Shown: positions 26,734-37,200 of the stretch, one piece after another
Layout of the letters: every line of letters begins with the position of its first letter
How positions within the stretch are numbered: the stretch's first letter is position 1
NCBI RefSeq assembly: GCF_000012985.1
Contig: NC_007645.1
Span: 1,302,001 to 1,366,000, forward strand
Length of the DNA stretch: 64,000 nt
Direction of reading: 5' to 3'
DNA from: Hahella chejuensis KCTC 2396
GTDB lineage: Bacteria > Pseudomonadota > Gammaproteobacteria > Pseudomonadales > Oleiphilaceae
Made by a program: the position numbers and the translations under genes
Notes under the pieces: generated by a model
What the model saw: only the letters and a program-made list of their open reading frames with translations
What the model was told of the DNA's origin: nothing
Databases searched by the model: none

Positions 26734-28611
26734 ATGGCATTTGATTATGGCTCTATCGACCTGGGGCTGAAAAATCCTTTCAAACTTGAAGGCGCCGTGA
26801 CGGCGGGCAGCGGCGCGGTTCAGGTTTTGATCGCTTTATATCTTCTTGTGACGGCGGCGAGCGTGGTCAAAGACGACGCCGCTTCAGGCTGGATACTGAT
26901 GGGCTTTGGCGTGCTCGTTCTGAGCATCGGCGTTATCGCCTTATCTTCCGGCGTTTATGCGATGCTGCGTTATTTTGTCGGGCGTAATCACCCCACTTCG
27001 TTAGCGATAAATCAGAGTAAATCCCAGGCCAGTACGGCGCAGGAAGAAAAGACATACGTGGGATATGACCATCGGCAGCTGGAAGAAATGCTGATGGGGC
27101 GCAAGAACACCACCTTTGTGGAGCCGAAAGGTTTGCTGGCGCGTTTGATTCACAGTCTTGTTCCCAAGCTGCTGTTTATGCCGTATCCGGTCAGGAATCT
27201 GTCGCAACGTCTGTTCGGCGCCTGGATAAACACGGCGGTAATGTTGGTCGCCTACGCGTTTGTCGCGTTTGTGTCGCTGGCTGGTTTTGCCGGCGAGGCT
27301 GGCGAGTTGGCCTTTCCCGTGTATACGGCGTTATTGATGGCCTATTTGTTGTTTACCTGGAGAGCAGCAGGAAAACCCCTGGACCGGAAAGCGGAGAAGC
27401 AGGTTGAGTCGCTGGGCGGAGGCTCGCTCGCCAAAGTGATTGCGCTCTCGTTCATTATTCCGCTGGTCGTCGGCCTGGCCCTGTCCTGGGGCATGTCGCA
27501 GTGGAAGATTTCGCGGGAGGATGTTGAAGGTTGGTTGACGCAACTGCCCGACCTGCATGCGGAGCTCTACATAATCGGCGCATTGCTCGCTGCCGCCGCC
27601 AGCAGTGTGATTGTAGTGCTGATGTTGAGTCGGCGTCTGAGTAGCGCTGAGCCTGTCGCTGAAGTCTCTGAGCTGCGGGAAAACTGGCAGGAGTCCGTGC
27701 ATCCCAAAGAAATTTTCATCAATCTCGATAACCTTGTCATGGCCAACCGCCGTTACAAAGAGGTTCCGAACCGGGTATATCGCGAGCTCGATCCGAAACT
27801 CGACGAGCAGGTGGACGGCAAAGGCGGCTTCAGAGGCGAAATGATTCAAGAAGTGCAGCCGAAGGTCAGGGCCTTGGAACTGGGTGAGCTCTTCAAAAAG
27901 CTGCGAGCAGCGGCGTTGGTGACGGGAAATCTCCTGTTCATCGCAGCGACTGTGTACACGTTGATGCTGGCGTATGCGTTGGTGGATCTATACGCTTTTA
28001 CCTCGCAGACCGGCGTCTCGTCCTTGAAAGAGTTATGGGGAACGCCGCGCTTTGAAGAATGGGCGGGGCTGCTGATGAGTTGCGTACATATGTTTCTGAT
28101 CGGTTTGCTGCTCAAGTCTTTCGCCAAACTGCTCAGTGGCGCGGCGCATTTGTTTTTCGCGGAAATCCAGTTTGAATCGCTGCTTGTTTACTTTAAGTGC
28201 GAAGGCACTTTTACCGAGTCGAAAATTTCCACCGGAACCGGCATCCACGACAGCACCCGCTCGGAGAATACCTTGGTGCGTTGCAGCATTACGCCATGGG
28301 TGATCGTATCGCGTATCGTCTCAACCACCTTCGCCGCCACCGGAATGAGAAACCTGGAGCATCCCAGGCATATTCTGGAGATGCACCGGGATGACGAGCA
28401 GTTGCAGGAAATCAAGCACGACGTGGTGGCCTTCTTGAAAGACAGAGAATCCATCGCCGCGATCACCAGTGCAAGAGATCTGGGCAACGCGTCGCAGATT
28501 CATCAGCTTAATCAGCAAACCCGGGCTATTCCTGCCCAGCAAACGCTGGCTCATGATGAGGCGGCGGCTGGCTTTCTCAGACAGGAATCAGAGCGCGACG
28601 ACCCGCATTAG
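26734..28611 (+). CDS. Polytopic membrane protein of unknown function
   Basis: A 625-residue inner-membrane protein. Hydrophobic segments are seen near residues 22-42, 52-75, 150-172, 188-205, 225-245, 272-296, 398-422 and 445-468, separated by long charged loops. The C-terminal 150 residues are soluble and end Gln/Ala-rich. It starts MAFDYGSIDLGLKNPFKLEG. I recognise the general type (large conserved gammaproteobacterial membrane protein) but no named family or function. It is single, with a strong bidirectional terminator after it. Confidence 0.75.
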   Translation: MAFDYGSIDLGLKNPFKLEGAVTAGSGAVQVLIALYLLVTAASVVKDDAASGWILMGFGVLVLSIGVIALSSGVYAMLRYFVGRNHPTSLAINQSKSQASTAQEEKTYVGYDHRQLEEMLMGRKNTTFVEPKGLLARLIHSLVPKLLFMPYPVRNLSQRLFGAWINTAVMLVAYAFVAFVSLAGFAGEAGELAFPVYTALLMAYLLFTWRAAGKPLDRKAEKQVESLGGGSLAKVIALSFIIPLVVGLALSWGMSQWKISREDVEGWLTQLPDLHAELYIIGALLAAAASSVIVVLMLSRRLSSAEPVAEVSELRENWQESVHPKEIFINLDNLVMANRRYKEVPNRVYRELDPKLDEQVDGKGGFRGEMIQEVQPKVRALELGELFKKLRAAALVTGNLLFIAATVYTLMLAYALVDLYAFTSQTGVSSLKELWGTPRFEEWAGLLMSCVHMFLIGLLLKSFAKLLSGAAHLFFAEIQFESLLVYFKCEGTFTESKISTGTGIHDSTRSENTLVRCSITPWVIVSRIVSTTFAATGMRNLEHPRHILEMHRDDEQLQEIKHDVVAFLKDRESIAAITSARDLGNASQIHQLNQQTRAIPAQQTLAHDEAAAGFLRQESERDDPH

Positions 28612-28620
28612 CGTAAAGCT

Positions 28621-28645
28621 AAGGCCGCCGCATCGTGGCGGCCTT
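28621..28645. terminator. Bidirectional terminator hairpin
   Basis: Perfect 9-bp arms AAGGCCGCC and GGCGGCCTT with a 7-nt loop, placed exactly between the convergent stops at 28611 and 28657. Confidence 0.7.
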
Positions 28646-28656
28646 GATGACTTGCT

Positions 28657-30000
28657 TCAGTGAGTCTGCGAGCAGCTCAGGCTGCACACTTGATTACGCC
28701 CATTGTTCTTGGCCTTGTATAGCAACTCATCCGCCACGGCCAGCATGTGCTCAAAGTGTTCGCCGTTGGTCTCATCACAAATGCCGAAGCTCATGGTGAC
28801 TTTCATGCCTTCGGCGATGCTATCCCATGGATGCTGTTCAATGGTTTTGCGGATTCTCTCCATCATCTCCATGGCGGCCTGGGGAGAGGTATTGGGGAGC
28901 GCCAGCACCATTTCCTCGCCGCCGTAACGGGCCACGATGTCGCTGTTGCGGATACTGTTCATAAGGATCTTCGCCACTTGTTTCAGCACTTCATCGCCCA
29001 CGACGTGAGAGTAACCATCGTTGATGCGCTTGAAGAAATCGATATCTCCCAGCACCAGACAGAAACCGTTGCCGTAGCGCAGCGCGTTGGCGTGAAGCAC
29101 TTTGACTTCTTCATTGAAAAAGCGGCGGTTATAAAGCCCGGTGAGTTCGTCGCGAATGCTGAGTTCTTTGAGCTGCTCCGCCTGCTTGGCGATTTTGTTG
29201 CGGGAATCCTCCAGGTTTTTGTAAGCCTCGTGCAATTGGGTGTTCATCAGGTTGAACGCCTTCGCCAGAGCGCCGACTTCATCTTCGGATTTGACTGGCA
29301 CCTGCTGCTTGAACTCACCCTCCGCCATGCGATTCACCGCGGATGTCAGATGGTTAAGCGTGCGCACGAGACGGCTTCCTTCCCAGATCCCAAACGGAAT
29401 GATGAACACGATCGCTCCCAATGCGGAGAAGAGCAGCGTTTCTCTCAGGGTGTGCAAATAGGCGAGGTCCGCTGTCGAGAGATCCGGCTCGCCGCTGGAA
29501 AGCGCGTAGGCCACCAGACGGCCTTTCACCCAGAGCGAGTCAGCGCCTGACAATTCTTCTTCGGTGAGCTTCTGACCAATTTTATAATCCTTGCCTGCGT
29601 GCAGAATGTGGCCCTGGGTGTCCGTCAGCACGAACGCGAAGGGCAGTTCCTCCGATGCTTTGGAGCCCGGGCGGCGCCTTGGCGGGGGGAGCCCGGAAAA
29701 ATAGGGCGCGTCCGCTTGACCCTGTGGCCTCATGTGCGGTGAATTGCGAGGCGTACGATGTAGCTTGCGGTTATTCTCCTCCGCTATGGCGAAACGCAAC
29801 GCGTCTTTTTCCGTGTCCCAGGAGTTGTTTTCTCGAATATAGCGTTCAATGGCGGCTTGAAAGCGCCCATAATGCGCAACCTTGGCATGCTCGACGAATT
29901 CATGCTCCACCATGATGGGCGTCATGATGGCGACGATCATTACGACTAGCAGACTGGTGGAAATAAGAGCCAAAACGAGTTTTGCTTTTAATGAGGTCAC
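28657..30000 (-). CDS. HAMP-GGDEF diguanylate cyclase
   Basis: A 447-residue membrane-bound cyclic-di-GMP synthase. It has an N-terminal membrane segment (8-30), a periplasmic domain of about 150 residues, a second membrane segment near 195-212, a HAMP linker (RMAEGEFKQQVPVKSEDEVG), a short coiled coil and a GGDEF domain. The active-site motif is GGEEM, an accepted variant of GGEEF. RNSD, five residues before GGEEM, is the RxxD inhibitory site, so product feedback is expected. No neighbouring gene suggests its stimulus. Confidence 0.9.
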   Translation of the reverse strand: MTSLKAKLVLALISTSLLVVMIVAIMTPIMVEHEFVEHAKVAHYGRFQAAIERYIRENNSWDTEKDALRFAIAEENNRKLHRTPRNSPHMRPQGQADAPYFSGLPPPRRRPGSKASEELPFAFVLTDTQGHILHAGKDYKIGQKLTEEELSGADSLWVKGRLVAYALSSGEPDLSTADLAYLHTLRETLLFSALGAIVFIIPFGIWEGSRLVRTLNHLTSAVNRMAEGEFKQQVPVKSEDEVGALAKAFNLMNTQLHEAYKNLEDSRNKIAKQAEQLKELSIRDELTGLYNRRFFNEEVKVLHANALRYGNGFCLVLGDIDFFKRINDGYSHVVGDEVLKQVAKILMNSIRNSDIVARYGGEEMVLALPNTSPQAAMEMMERIRKTIEQHPWDSIAEGMKVTMSFGICDETNGEHFEHMLAVADELLYKAKNNGRNQVCSLSCSQTH

Positions 30001-30187
30001 GGCGTTATCAGTCAGTGAACGTGGTGGATTATTGTAGCCTTTCCTGAATAGGTGTTCCTGCCTAGTATAGCTCAGCGTGATAACGCCGCTTAGGTGGGGC
30101 CGAAAGTATAAGATCGGCGCCGCCTGCGCGGGCTTTCATTTGGGGAAAGAATGGGAAAAGAACGGGAAAAGAAATGGAGGGAAGTGG

Positions 30188-30826
30188 TTGACTGACTATT
30201 TAAAGAATGCGTTTCGGGGACTGGAGTTGAGTCCGCCCTTATTCTACAAGTGGCCCACTGGTATCCGGTTCGAAATTGGGTCGCCGGAGATGGGGGCCTG
30301 GATAAATAGGGAAAAAAGAGTTCTGAATAACCATTACTTCGAAAAAGCGCTGCATCGCGCGCTCTCGATCTGTAATGCGGCTTTTTCAGCGACAGATGAA
30401 GTGGATGTTGTATACGAGACACTTCGACATCGTCGCCACAAAATAAAAATAAAGAGCCATATCATTCGACAGGTGAGCAGCTCTGGGCATAGAAACGTAA
30501 TATTTGAGTCAAGAAAGGCGGGCAGCCTTAAGGGGCTACATTGGAAAACTGCGTATGTAACCGGAGCGACCTCCAGTGAGATCAATTACGCAGCAATATT
30601 TTTATCAATAGTGAATGCCGATTTCTCCCGACGGAAGCCTTCACTTCGTGGCCGATGTTATTTGGTGAACCGCACCAGAGGAATGGTTTTGCACCTGTAT
30701 GACGACCGCGGCCTGGACTTAATCGCCACTGAAAAAAGCGCGTTGCGGGAAATCTACACTCGCTATAACGCTTGGATTCTGGCTTATGATAAAGCGAGAA
30801 TCGATGCGATGTTCTCAGACGAGTAA
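30188..30826 (+). CDS. DUF3885-like protein
   Basis: A 212-residue soluble protein resembling the DUF3885 family (GIRFEIGSPEM..., FEKALHRALSICNAAFSATDEV, and the C-terminal LYDDRGLDLIA...YNAWILAYDKARID). The open frame starts at 30077, but the preceding 37 residues are low-complexity and basic. I choose TTG at 30188-30190 because GGAGGG lies 6 nt upstream and the product then begins LTDYLKNAFRGLELSPPLFY, where family members begin. Function unknown; such proteins are often found singly in variable regions. Confidence 0.65.
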   Translation: MTDYLKNAFRGLELSPPLFYKWPTGIRFEIGSPEMGAWINREKRVLNNHYFEKALHRALSICNAAFSATDEVDVVYETLRHRRHKIKIKSHIIRQVSSSGHRNVIFESRKAGSLKGLHWKTAYVTGATSSEINYAAIFLSIVNADFSRRKPSLRGRCYLVNRTRGMVLHLYDDRGLDLIATEKSALREIYTRYNAWILAYDKARIDAMFSDE

Positions 30827-30841
30827 CCTCCAGCTCCAGCG

Positions 30842-31168
30842 CTAATCCGCCTGCAGCAGTCGTTTGCTCCGTAGCGCGCCGCTTGAGAATTCACACTCAC
30901 ACGCCAACCGAAAGAATGGGGCTTCATGATTTAATATGTCCAGCCTTTCTGGCGAGGCGCCTGATCGCAGCGCAATAAACCCACTCGCCTCGGCGTCACG
31001 AATAACAGTTTCCATCAACGCGCCCTGCGGCAGTTCCTCGCAGAATGCCTGCAGTGGATGCTCCAGGCTCCATCTCAGAGCGATCACGGCCCCGATCAAT
31101 GTGACGATGATCGCAATGGGGATGACTATTTCCTTAATTAACGACAGCAGAAAGCCTGATAATTTCAT
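30842..31168 (-). CDS. Small membrane-anchored protein
   Basis: A 108-residue protein with one N-terminal membrane segment (about residues 8-30, LIKEIVIPIAIIVTLIGAVIAL) and a small soluble domain with two Cys close together (LACEC). Start at 31166-31168 gives a sensible N-terminus; the frame runs 18 codons upstream. No family recognised. It is convergent with the DUF3885-like gene. Confidence 0.55.
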   Translation of the reverse strand: MKLSGFLLSLIKEIVIPIAIIVTLIGAVIALRWSLEHPLQAFCEELPQGALMETVIRDAEASGFIALRSGASPERLDILNHEAPFFRLACECEFSSGALRSKRLLQAD

Positions 31169-31368
31169 CGCTCGATCTCGTTCCTCTAACCAGCGCCTTA
31201 ACCTGCATTTTTGAGCATGCATTTTGGTTATCGTCCAGCTCGTCCGCCGCTAATTTGATCCCTGCAAAATAACTTTTACAAACATGACCTTATAACGTCA
31301 CTTTGTACTTTTACGATGTACACTCCTTGGCTCAAGACAAAGGAATTCATGCTACAAAAGGAGGCATT

Positions 31369-33375
31369 GTGAAAACCATAACCCCATTCATTATAGGCGT
31401 GAGCGCGGCGTTCGTCGGGCTGGCTGATGCGGCGCCGGCGGGATCGGCGGACGCTTTCAGCGCGTTGGGCGGACGCTCGGAGCTGTACCGGGGCGGAGTG
31501 GAAGTGATTCCTTCCGACAACGGTGAGGTCACACGGGAGTTTGCGGAAGGTCGGGTTTTTGAAGATCGTAACCGTAACGGCAAGCTGGACCGCGGGGAGC
31601 GTGGATTGCCGCGCGTGCGGGTGTCCAACGGTTATGATGTGGCGCTGACGGATCATCGCGGTTATTACAAGCTACCCGCAAAGTCCCGAGGGCTGAATGA
31701 ATTCACCCTGTTCGTCACCAAGCCGGCCGGATTCGAATTGCCGGTCAATGAAGACAACGTCCCGCAGTTTTCCTATCACCATATCCCCAACGGTTCCCCA
31801 GAGCTGCGCTTTGGCGGGCTGCCGGCCAGCGGACCGCAGCCGAAGGCGGTGAATTTCCCCATGGTGCGCGGTCCCTATAAGAAACGCTTCAAAATTGCGG
31901 TATCCGGCGACACACAACCTTATTCCAACAACGAAGTCGGCTATGTGCGGGATTCTCTGGCCGCCGAACTGGCGGCGAGAGAGGATTTGGAACTGGTGAT
32001 GATTGAAGGCGACATCATTGGCGATGATCTGGGCTTGTATCCTCGCCTGAAGAAAACCCTGAGCGTCGCGGGCGTCCCTGTTTATCTGACGCCGGGTAAT
32101 CATGATATCGATAATGACGCCACCAGCGACAAGCACAGTCTGGATACGTTCAAACGCGAGTGGGGGCCTGCCTATTATTCCTTCGACGTCGGCGATGTGC
32201 ATTTTGTCGTGCTGGATAATGTGCGTTATCCCTGTACGCCTGAGTCGGACAACGCCGACGGCAAGCACGGATACTGCGACAACCCGTCGACCGCTCCCAC
32301 CTATAATGGCGTTATCGACGAAGCGCAGGTGGAATGGCTGACCAACGACATTGCCGCGACCGAGGAACATAAATTGATTGTGCTTAACATGCACATTCCA
32401 TTGGTGTCGTTTTCGGATATGGGCTCCACCAAGCATCAGACGGACAATGTCGCCTGGTTGTATGAGCTGCTGAAAGGGCGCCCCGCACTGGCGCTGGCGG
32501 GGCATACTCATAACCTGGAAAACATCGTCGCCGGAGAGTTCTATCAGGGCTGGGATGACGCCGTCGGCGCCGGTCCCACGCCGATTCCCCATATTATTAC
32601 CGGCGCTACGGCGGGCTCTTGGTGGTCTGGCGATTTTGACGAGCACAACGCGCCTATGTCCATTCAACGCATGGGGGCGCCCCGTGGATATATGCTGTTT
32701 GAGTTCACAGGCTCACAATTCACCAGCACTTTTAAAGCCGCCGGTAAAGGACCGCAGGAGCAAATGTCCGTGGACTTCCTGTCGCCGACTTTCTTGAGTT
32801 GGTATCAGATCCTGAAGGAATGGGCGTTGACCCCTGAGGGCTCCCGTTCGCCGACGCCGCCTTTGAATATTAACGACCTGCCGGACACCAGCATACTGAC
32901 GGCCGCTGACTTCGCGGGCGGCGTCAGCGCGATCATCAATGTCTGGAACGGCTCCAAGGATACGCGGGTGTGGACGCAGATCGACGATCGCCCTCCGGTG
33001 GAAGCCGTGCGCACGCAAAGTGGAACCGGTGAGGGCAAGAGCAACAGTCTTGATCCCTTTGCCCTGAAAAAGCAGATGTATGTGTATCGCTACGCCGCCA
33101 GGAGCGAGTCAGGAGAGGCGCGGGCGCAGGGCTTTGAGCTGTTTAATGGCGCCCGTTTCGGCGCCGCCGATCCGCAGCCCTCCGGCGCTTCCATGTGGAC
33201 GGAATCCTCCAACCATATCTGGTCGCTCAATATTCCAGGGGATTTGGCGCAGGGAGCGCATCTGTTGAAGATCCATGTTCGCGACGGCTACGGTCAGGTT
33301 TTCACCAGCGTTAAAGCCTTTGAAGTCATGGACGAGCGGCCAGCGCCCTATTTCCGCAAGGAAGTGTTTGAGTAG
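31369..33375 (+). CDS. Secreted calcineurin-like phosphoesterase
   Basis: A 668-residue exported metallophosphoesterase. GTG start at 31369-31371 with AAGGAGG 4 nt upstream yields a signal peptide (about 1-22). An N-terminal transthyretin-like domain carries a Ca-binding-type DRNRNGKLDRGE loop. The catalytic core has the metal-ligand blocks GDTQPY, GDIIGDD, GNHD, NMHIP and GHTHN, and a C-terminal beta domain follows from about 500. It belongs to the MetallophosN/C architecture, whose members act on phosphate esters outside the cytosol. Substrate unknown; it heads a group of secreted-protein genes. Confidence 0.88.
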   Translation: MKTITPFIIGVSAAFVGLADAAPAGSADAFSALGGRSELYRGGVEVIPSDNGEVTREFAEGRVFEDRNRNGKLDRGERGLPRVRVSNGYDVALTDHRGYYKLPAKSRGLNEFTLFVTKPAGFELPVNEDNVPQFSYHHIPNGSPELRFGGLPASGPQPKAVNFPMVRGPYKKRFKIAVSGDTQPYSNNEVGYVRDSLAAELAAREDLELVMIEGDIIGDDLGLYPRLKKTLSVAGVPVYLTPGNHDIDNDATSDKHSLDTFKREWGPAYYSFDVGDVHFVVLDNVRYPCTPESDNADGKHGYCDNPSTAPTYNGVIDEAQVEWLTNDIAATEEHKLIVLNMHIPLVSFSDMGSTKHQTDNVAWLYELLKGRPALALAGHTHNLENIVAGEFYQGWDDAVGAGPTPIPHIITGATAGSWWSGDFDEHNAPMSIQRMGAPRGYMLFEFTGSQFTSTFKAAGKGPQEQMSVDFLSPTFLSWYQILKEWALTPEGSRSPTPPLNINDLPDTSILTAADFAGGVSAIINVWNGSKDTRVWTQIDDRPPVEAVRTQSGTGEGKSNSLDPFALKKQMYVYRYAARSESGEARAQGFELFNGARFGAADPQPSGASMWTESSNHIWSLNIPGDLAQGAHLLKIHVRDGYGQVFTSVKAFEVMDERPAPYFRKEVFE

Positions 33376-33444
33376 TCTTATACCAGGCTGTCTACGCCAC
33401 AGCGGGGGCCAGTCCTCGGCTGTGGCGTACGTTTAGTCGAACCG

Positions 33445-34119
33445 TTATGCGCGTTGCGCGCCCCGCTTACGCCACCAGCCCATACTCATCCACATCAGGC
33501 CGCAGATAATCAGGCTCTGCAATAGGGCGGGCTCAGAAACCACATTCACTCCGCCATTATTCACCGTTGCAGCGATGGGGTTGCCGAGAGAGTCTCCCAG
33601 CGCGTTGACGACCACTGAGAAATAACTGAACCCAGGCGACAGGGCGGTAAAACTGAGCGAGGCCAGCAGGAAGGAATTGCTCTGATGGGCGTCCAGGTCC
33701 GCAGGAATATCCAGAGACAAGTCGAACAGGTTCAGCTCACCGGGAGCGAGAAGCTCGGCGGACATGGGATTGAGGCCGAGCCCCAGCACATCCAGCTGGC
33801 TATCCGAGTCCAGTGCGACGCTGTCTATGACGCCATTGGCGTCTGCGTCCGTAGTGTCGATAGCGACTGCGCCGGGAGCGAAGCTGAGATTCAAATCAAA
33901 GGTGGACAACGATGGCGCGCCGCCGGGCGCCAGACCGCTGATAGAAATATCCACGGTAAACAGCTGGCCTGGAAGCACTGTGGAGGTGGATGGCAGAACA
34001 GTAATGACCGCGGCTTGGGCCTGCATGCCGCAAAACACCGCTATGGCGAACGTTAATAGAAGCGACGTCAGAACGCTTTTCAACACATGGGCGATAGACA
34101 TAAACCGAGAAGTAAACAT
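33445..34119 (-). CDS. Cohesin-like domain protein with PEP-CTERM-type tail
   Basis: A 224-residue exported protein. It has a signal peptide (about 1-35), then a beta-sandwich domain typical of cohesin-like proteins (TVLPGQLFTVDISISGL, STFDLNLSFAPGAV, LLASLSFTALSPG). The C-terminal tail is VSEPALLQSLIICGLMWMSM followed by GWWRKRG: a short motif, a membrane helix and a basic end, as in PEP-CTERM sorting signals but with SEP instead of PEP. GGGAG precedes the ATG at 34117-34119; the frame could run 17 codons longer. It lies 107 nt downstream of a dockerin-bearing gene, suggesting a surface-anchored binding partner. No exosortase is in the window. Confidence 0.75.
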   Translation of the reverse strand: MFTSRFMSIAHVLKSVLTSLLLTFAIAVFCGMQAQAAVITVLPSTSTVLPGQLFTVDISISGLAPGGAPSLSTFDLNLSFAPGAVAIDTTDADANGVIDSVALDSDSQLDVLGLGLNPMSAELLAPGELNLFDLSLDIPADLDAHQSNSFLLASLSFTALSPGFSYFSVVVNALGDSLGNPIAATVNNGGVNVVSEPALLQSLIICGLMWMSMGWWRKRGAQRA

Positions 34120-34226
34120 AAAAGCTCTCCCTGTTGGGTTGAGGCCGGAGCTGGCGGCTTGCGCCGCCACTCCGGTTTCCGGTTAGTGCTAGTGAACGAA
34201 TATAAACGTCAAAACGACGATGGCGC

Positions 34227-37200
34227 TCAGTGCGTCGCGCAATAAGGTCGGGTGCACAGCAGCCGCAGTTGGCGCGCATCCAGGCTGGTGATCATGCCGT
34301 CGCCGTCCAGATCCCTGGGATCGTCGCTGCCTGAAGCCGGCGTGTTGCGGGCGGAGATCACCTCATCCAGATCATCCCGGTCCACATCGCCGTCGCCGTC
34401 AATGTCGCCTTTGACGGGGCCGGAATAGCCCTCGAACTCGCTGGCGGCGTAGCCTTTGGTCGCCGCGACATTGCTGGCCACCAGATTGCCGCCGCTGGAG
34501 CCGTACATCAGCAGGCCGCGCACATAGTAAGGACCGGCGACGCCATTCTGACCAATGGGAAGCCCGGCGAAATTGAATTCAATCTCCGCGTCCCCTTTGA
34601 GGAGGGAGCCGGTTTTTGAATTGAAGCCGATTTCGGCGCCTTTGACGTCCACCAGTCTTGCGCTCCAGGTGTACACGTCGGATCGGGCCAGAGAGACGCC
34701 AACCTTGACCCGGAGCAAGTCATAAAGACCATTGCCGTTGTTGTCGACGCCCGCGTCGCTGGAGGCGCCTGTCAGTACGATAGCGCCGGGCGTTGAGATA
34801 GGCTCGAAATCGCTATGACTGTAAGTCCTGGTGGCGTCTCTGTGAGCGGCCTGATCGACAATTTTCAGCGTATCCGGATGGCGCAACGTGACTCTGACGA
34901 AATAGGGACCGTCCAATTGCAATTGGTTGATTTCAGGACCGGAGAAGTTCAACGTGATGGTTTGTTCGCCGCGGCTGAACGTCTTGACTTCATCCATAAA
35001 GACCGCCAAGGGACCAGCGGCGTTACTCAGCGCCGCCGACACCAGAAAAGTTCCCGAGGCTCTGAGTTCTGCGTTGAACTGAACTTTCAATTGCTCGAAC
35101 AGTCCGTTGCCATTGGTGTCTACGCCCTGGTCGGAGAGACTTCCGGTGATATCCAGCAGTCCCTCAAACTCACCATGGTGATAAGCCTGGGTCAGCGCGC
35201 CTATATCCGCCTGACGTTCTCCGTCTGCATTGAACAGACCGACCACCAGCTCGTAGGGACCATCTTCGCCGGAACGGAATATGGTGGAGCCGAGGAAGCG
35301 CAGGGACAAGCTGTGGGCGCCGCTGTCCAGGGCGAAGCGCTCCGTCGTGTTGGCGACGGTTTTTCCAGCCTTCATCAGGGTTCCTTGCAGGATGTATTCG
35401 CCCGCTGTGGCGACTTTCGCCTGCACGACAGCCTCAAGGTAGTCGTAGCGGGCGTCGCTGTCGGTATCCACTGCGGTATCGGTCATATCAGTCAGATAGG
35501 AGCCTTTTTCGCCGAATTGAGCGTAGGCGTACGCGGGAGTCGGCAGCATGGCCTGCACCGGCGTAGAGCCTTCCGCAAAGGCGATTACTTTGACGTCATA
35601 GGGGCCGTTTTTACCGGCGCGCAGGATCTGTTCGCCGGAAAACTTCAGCTCGGCGGTATATGTTCCCGGTGCGTCGCCAATAGTGTCCTGGGTAAACTTC
35701 ATCGACTCGAACTCAGGCATATTGGCGATCACTTCGCCGTCTTTGTGCAATGTCGCCATCACCAGATAAACGCCCGCGCGTTTGATATCCACGCGCACAT
35801 TGGCGATGAGCGCTTCATAGGCTCCATCGCTGTTGGAGTCCGGCGTCACGTACTCGACGTCGCCGGGGATACTGAGGTCGGGCTCTATCATCATCACTCC
35901 CTGATCGTTGCTGGCTGAGGCGAGCAAGGCGAACGGCGCCGGCGCTTTGTACTTGAAGTCGCCCCAGGAGTCGTAAGAGTTGGCGCCGGGCACCGGATAT
36001 ACCTTGGCCCCTTCGAAAGTTTCCAGATAGCCGCCATCCGCGTCGTAGTCGACCGCGCCGTTATGATTCCAGAGGATGAACTCATTCACGGCGGAGTAAA
36101 TGCCGTTGAAGGTGGCGTCATAGTAATCCGGGAACAGGAACCCGCGTTTGCGCAGGCTGTGGCTGGAGAACTCATATTTGTCATAAGGTCCGCCCGCGAA
36201 GGGCCTGGCGCTGCCGGTAAAAGCGGGGTCAAGGGATGGCGCGCCGGTGGTGACGAATCCATTGCCGCGCCCGTCTGTCCGCACTGCGCTGAGGCCGCCG
36301 ATTCCCAGCGTGGCCGCCATGTTCTCAAACACATCGCTGAATACATAGCAGTCGGAGTAGTCGCAAGTGATCGGGTCGGCGCTGAGCTGGGTCCAATGGC
36401 ACTTGGCGACGGAGCCGAAGCTGTAGCCGTAGCGCCAGTTCAAGCCGCCGTAGGCGTAACCGCCGCTGAGCAAATGCTCAAGTACGTCGGCCTCGTCAAT
36501 CAGGCCGCTGGCCCAGTCAGTGGCGTTTTGGTACCAGGAGATGCGGGGGGCGCCGGCGGTTATCGGCGTGGTTTTGGTGACAAAGAGCTTGCGAGTGATG
36601 GTGGGTAATGCGTCGCCATCCACTTTGTATTCGAACTCGACATCATAGCTGCCGATGACGTCCGGCATAGTCAGCGTCATGTCGCCTTCCGGCCCCGACC
36701 AGACTTCCGTTCCGTGCAAGGCCGTACCGACGATGCTCCATGACGCCTCTACTTCCGCATCCGATGGCAGGCTGCCTGTCGGACAAGCGTCCAGGCGGGT
36801 GCGTATTTTAACCTCGCCGGAGCCGAACCAACCGGACTCCGCCGGACCTGAAAACGGATAATCGTCTTTCGGACCGATCACTTCCGTCAGGTTGCAACTG
36901 GCGTCGGCGGTTTGTTGGTAGATGACGTCAATCAAATCGTTGGAGGCGAGATTATTGACGCGCACCGGGTTGGAATCCGTCGGCTCCAGCGTCAGCGCAA
37001 CTTTCGGCTCTACCGGCAATATCAGCGCCACCCAGTCGATAGCGGTGCACCAGCGGCCAGTACTGAGCGTATCGACATTGATTTGAATGCGATTGGCGCG
37101 CGGGGCAGGGGGAGAGCCGGGCGCGGGCGGCGCCGGGAATTTAATGTTATCGATACTCACCGTGAAGGTGCTTAACTTCCAGACGTTGTTGTCGCCAGTC

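Noticed and set aside
31672..32667. 331-codon reverse frame opposite the phosphoesterase
   Set aside because: The forward frame carries all catalytic motifs of a metallophosphoesterase; the reverse frame has none.
34815..35918. 367-codon open frame opposite the dockerin gene
   Set aside because: It is antisense to a protein with clear signal peptide, repeats and dockerin, and it reads as low-quality sequence without domains; an effect of base composition.
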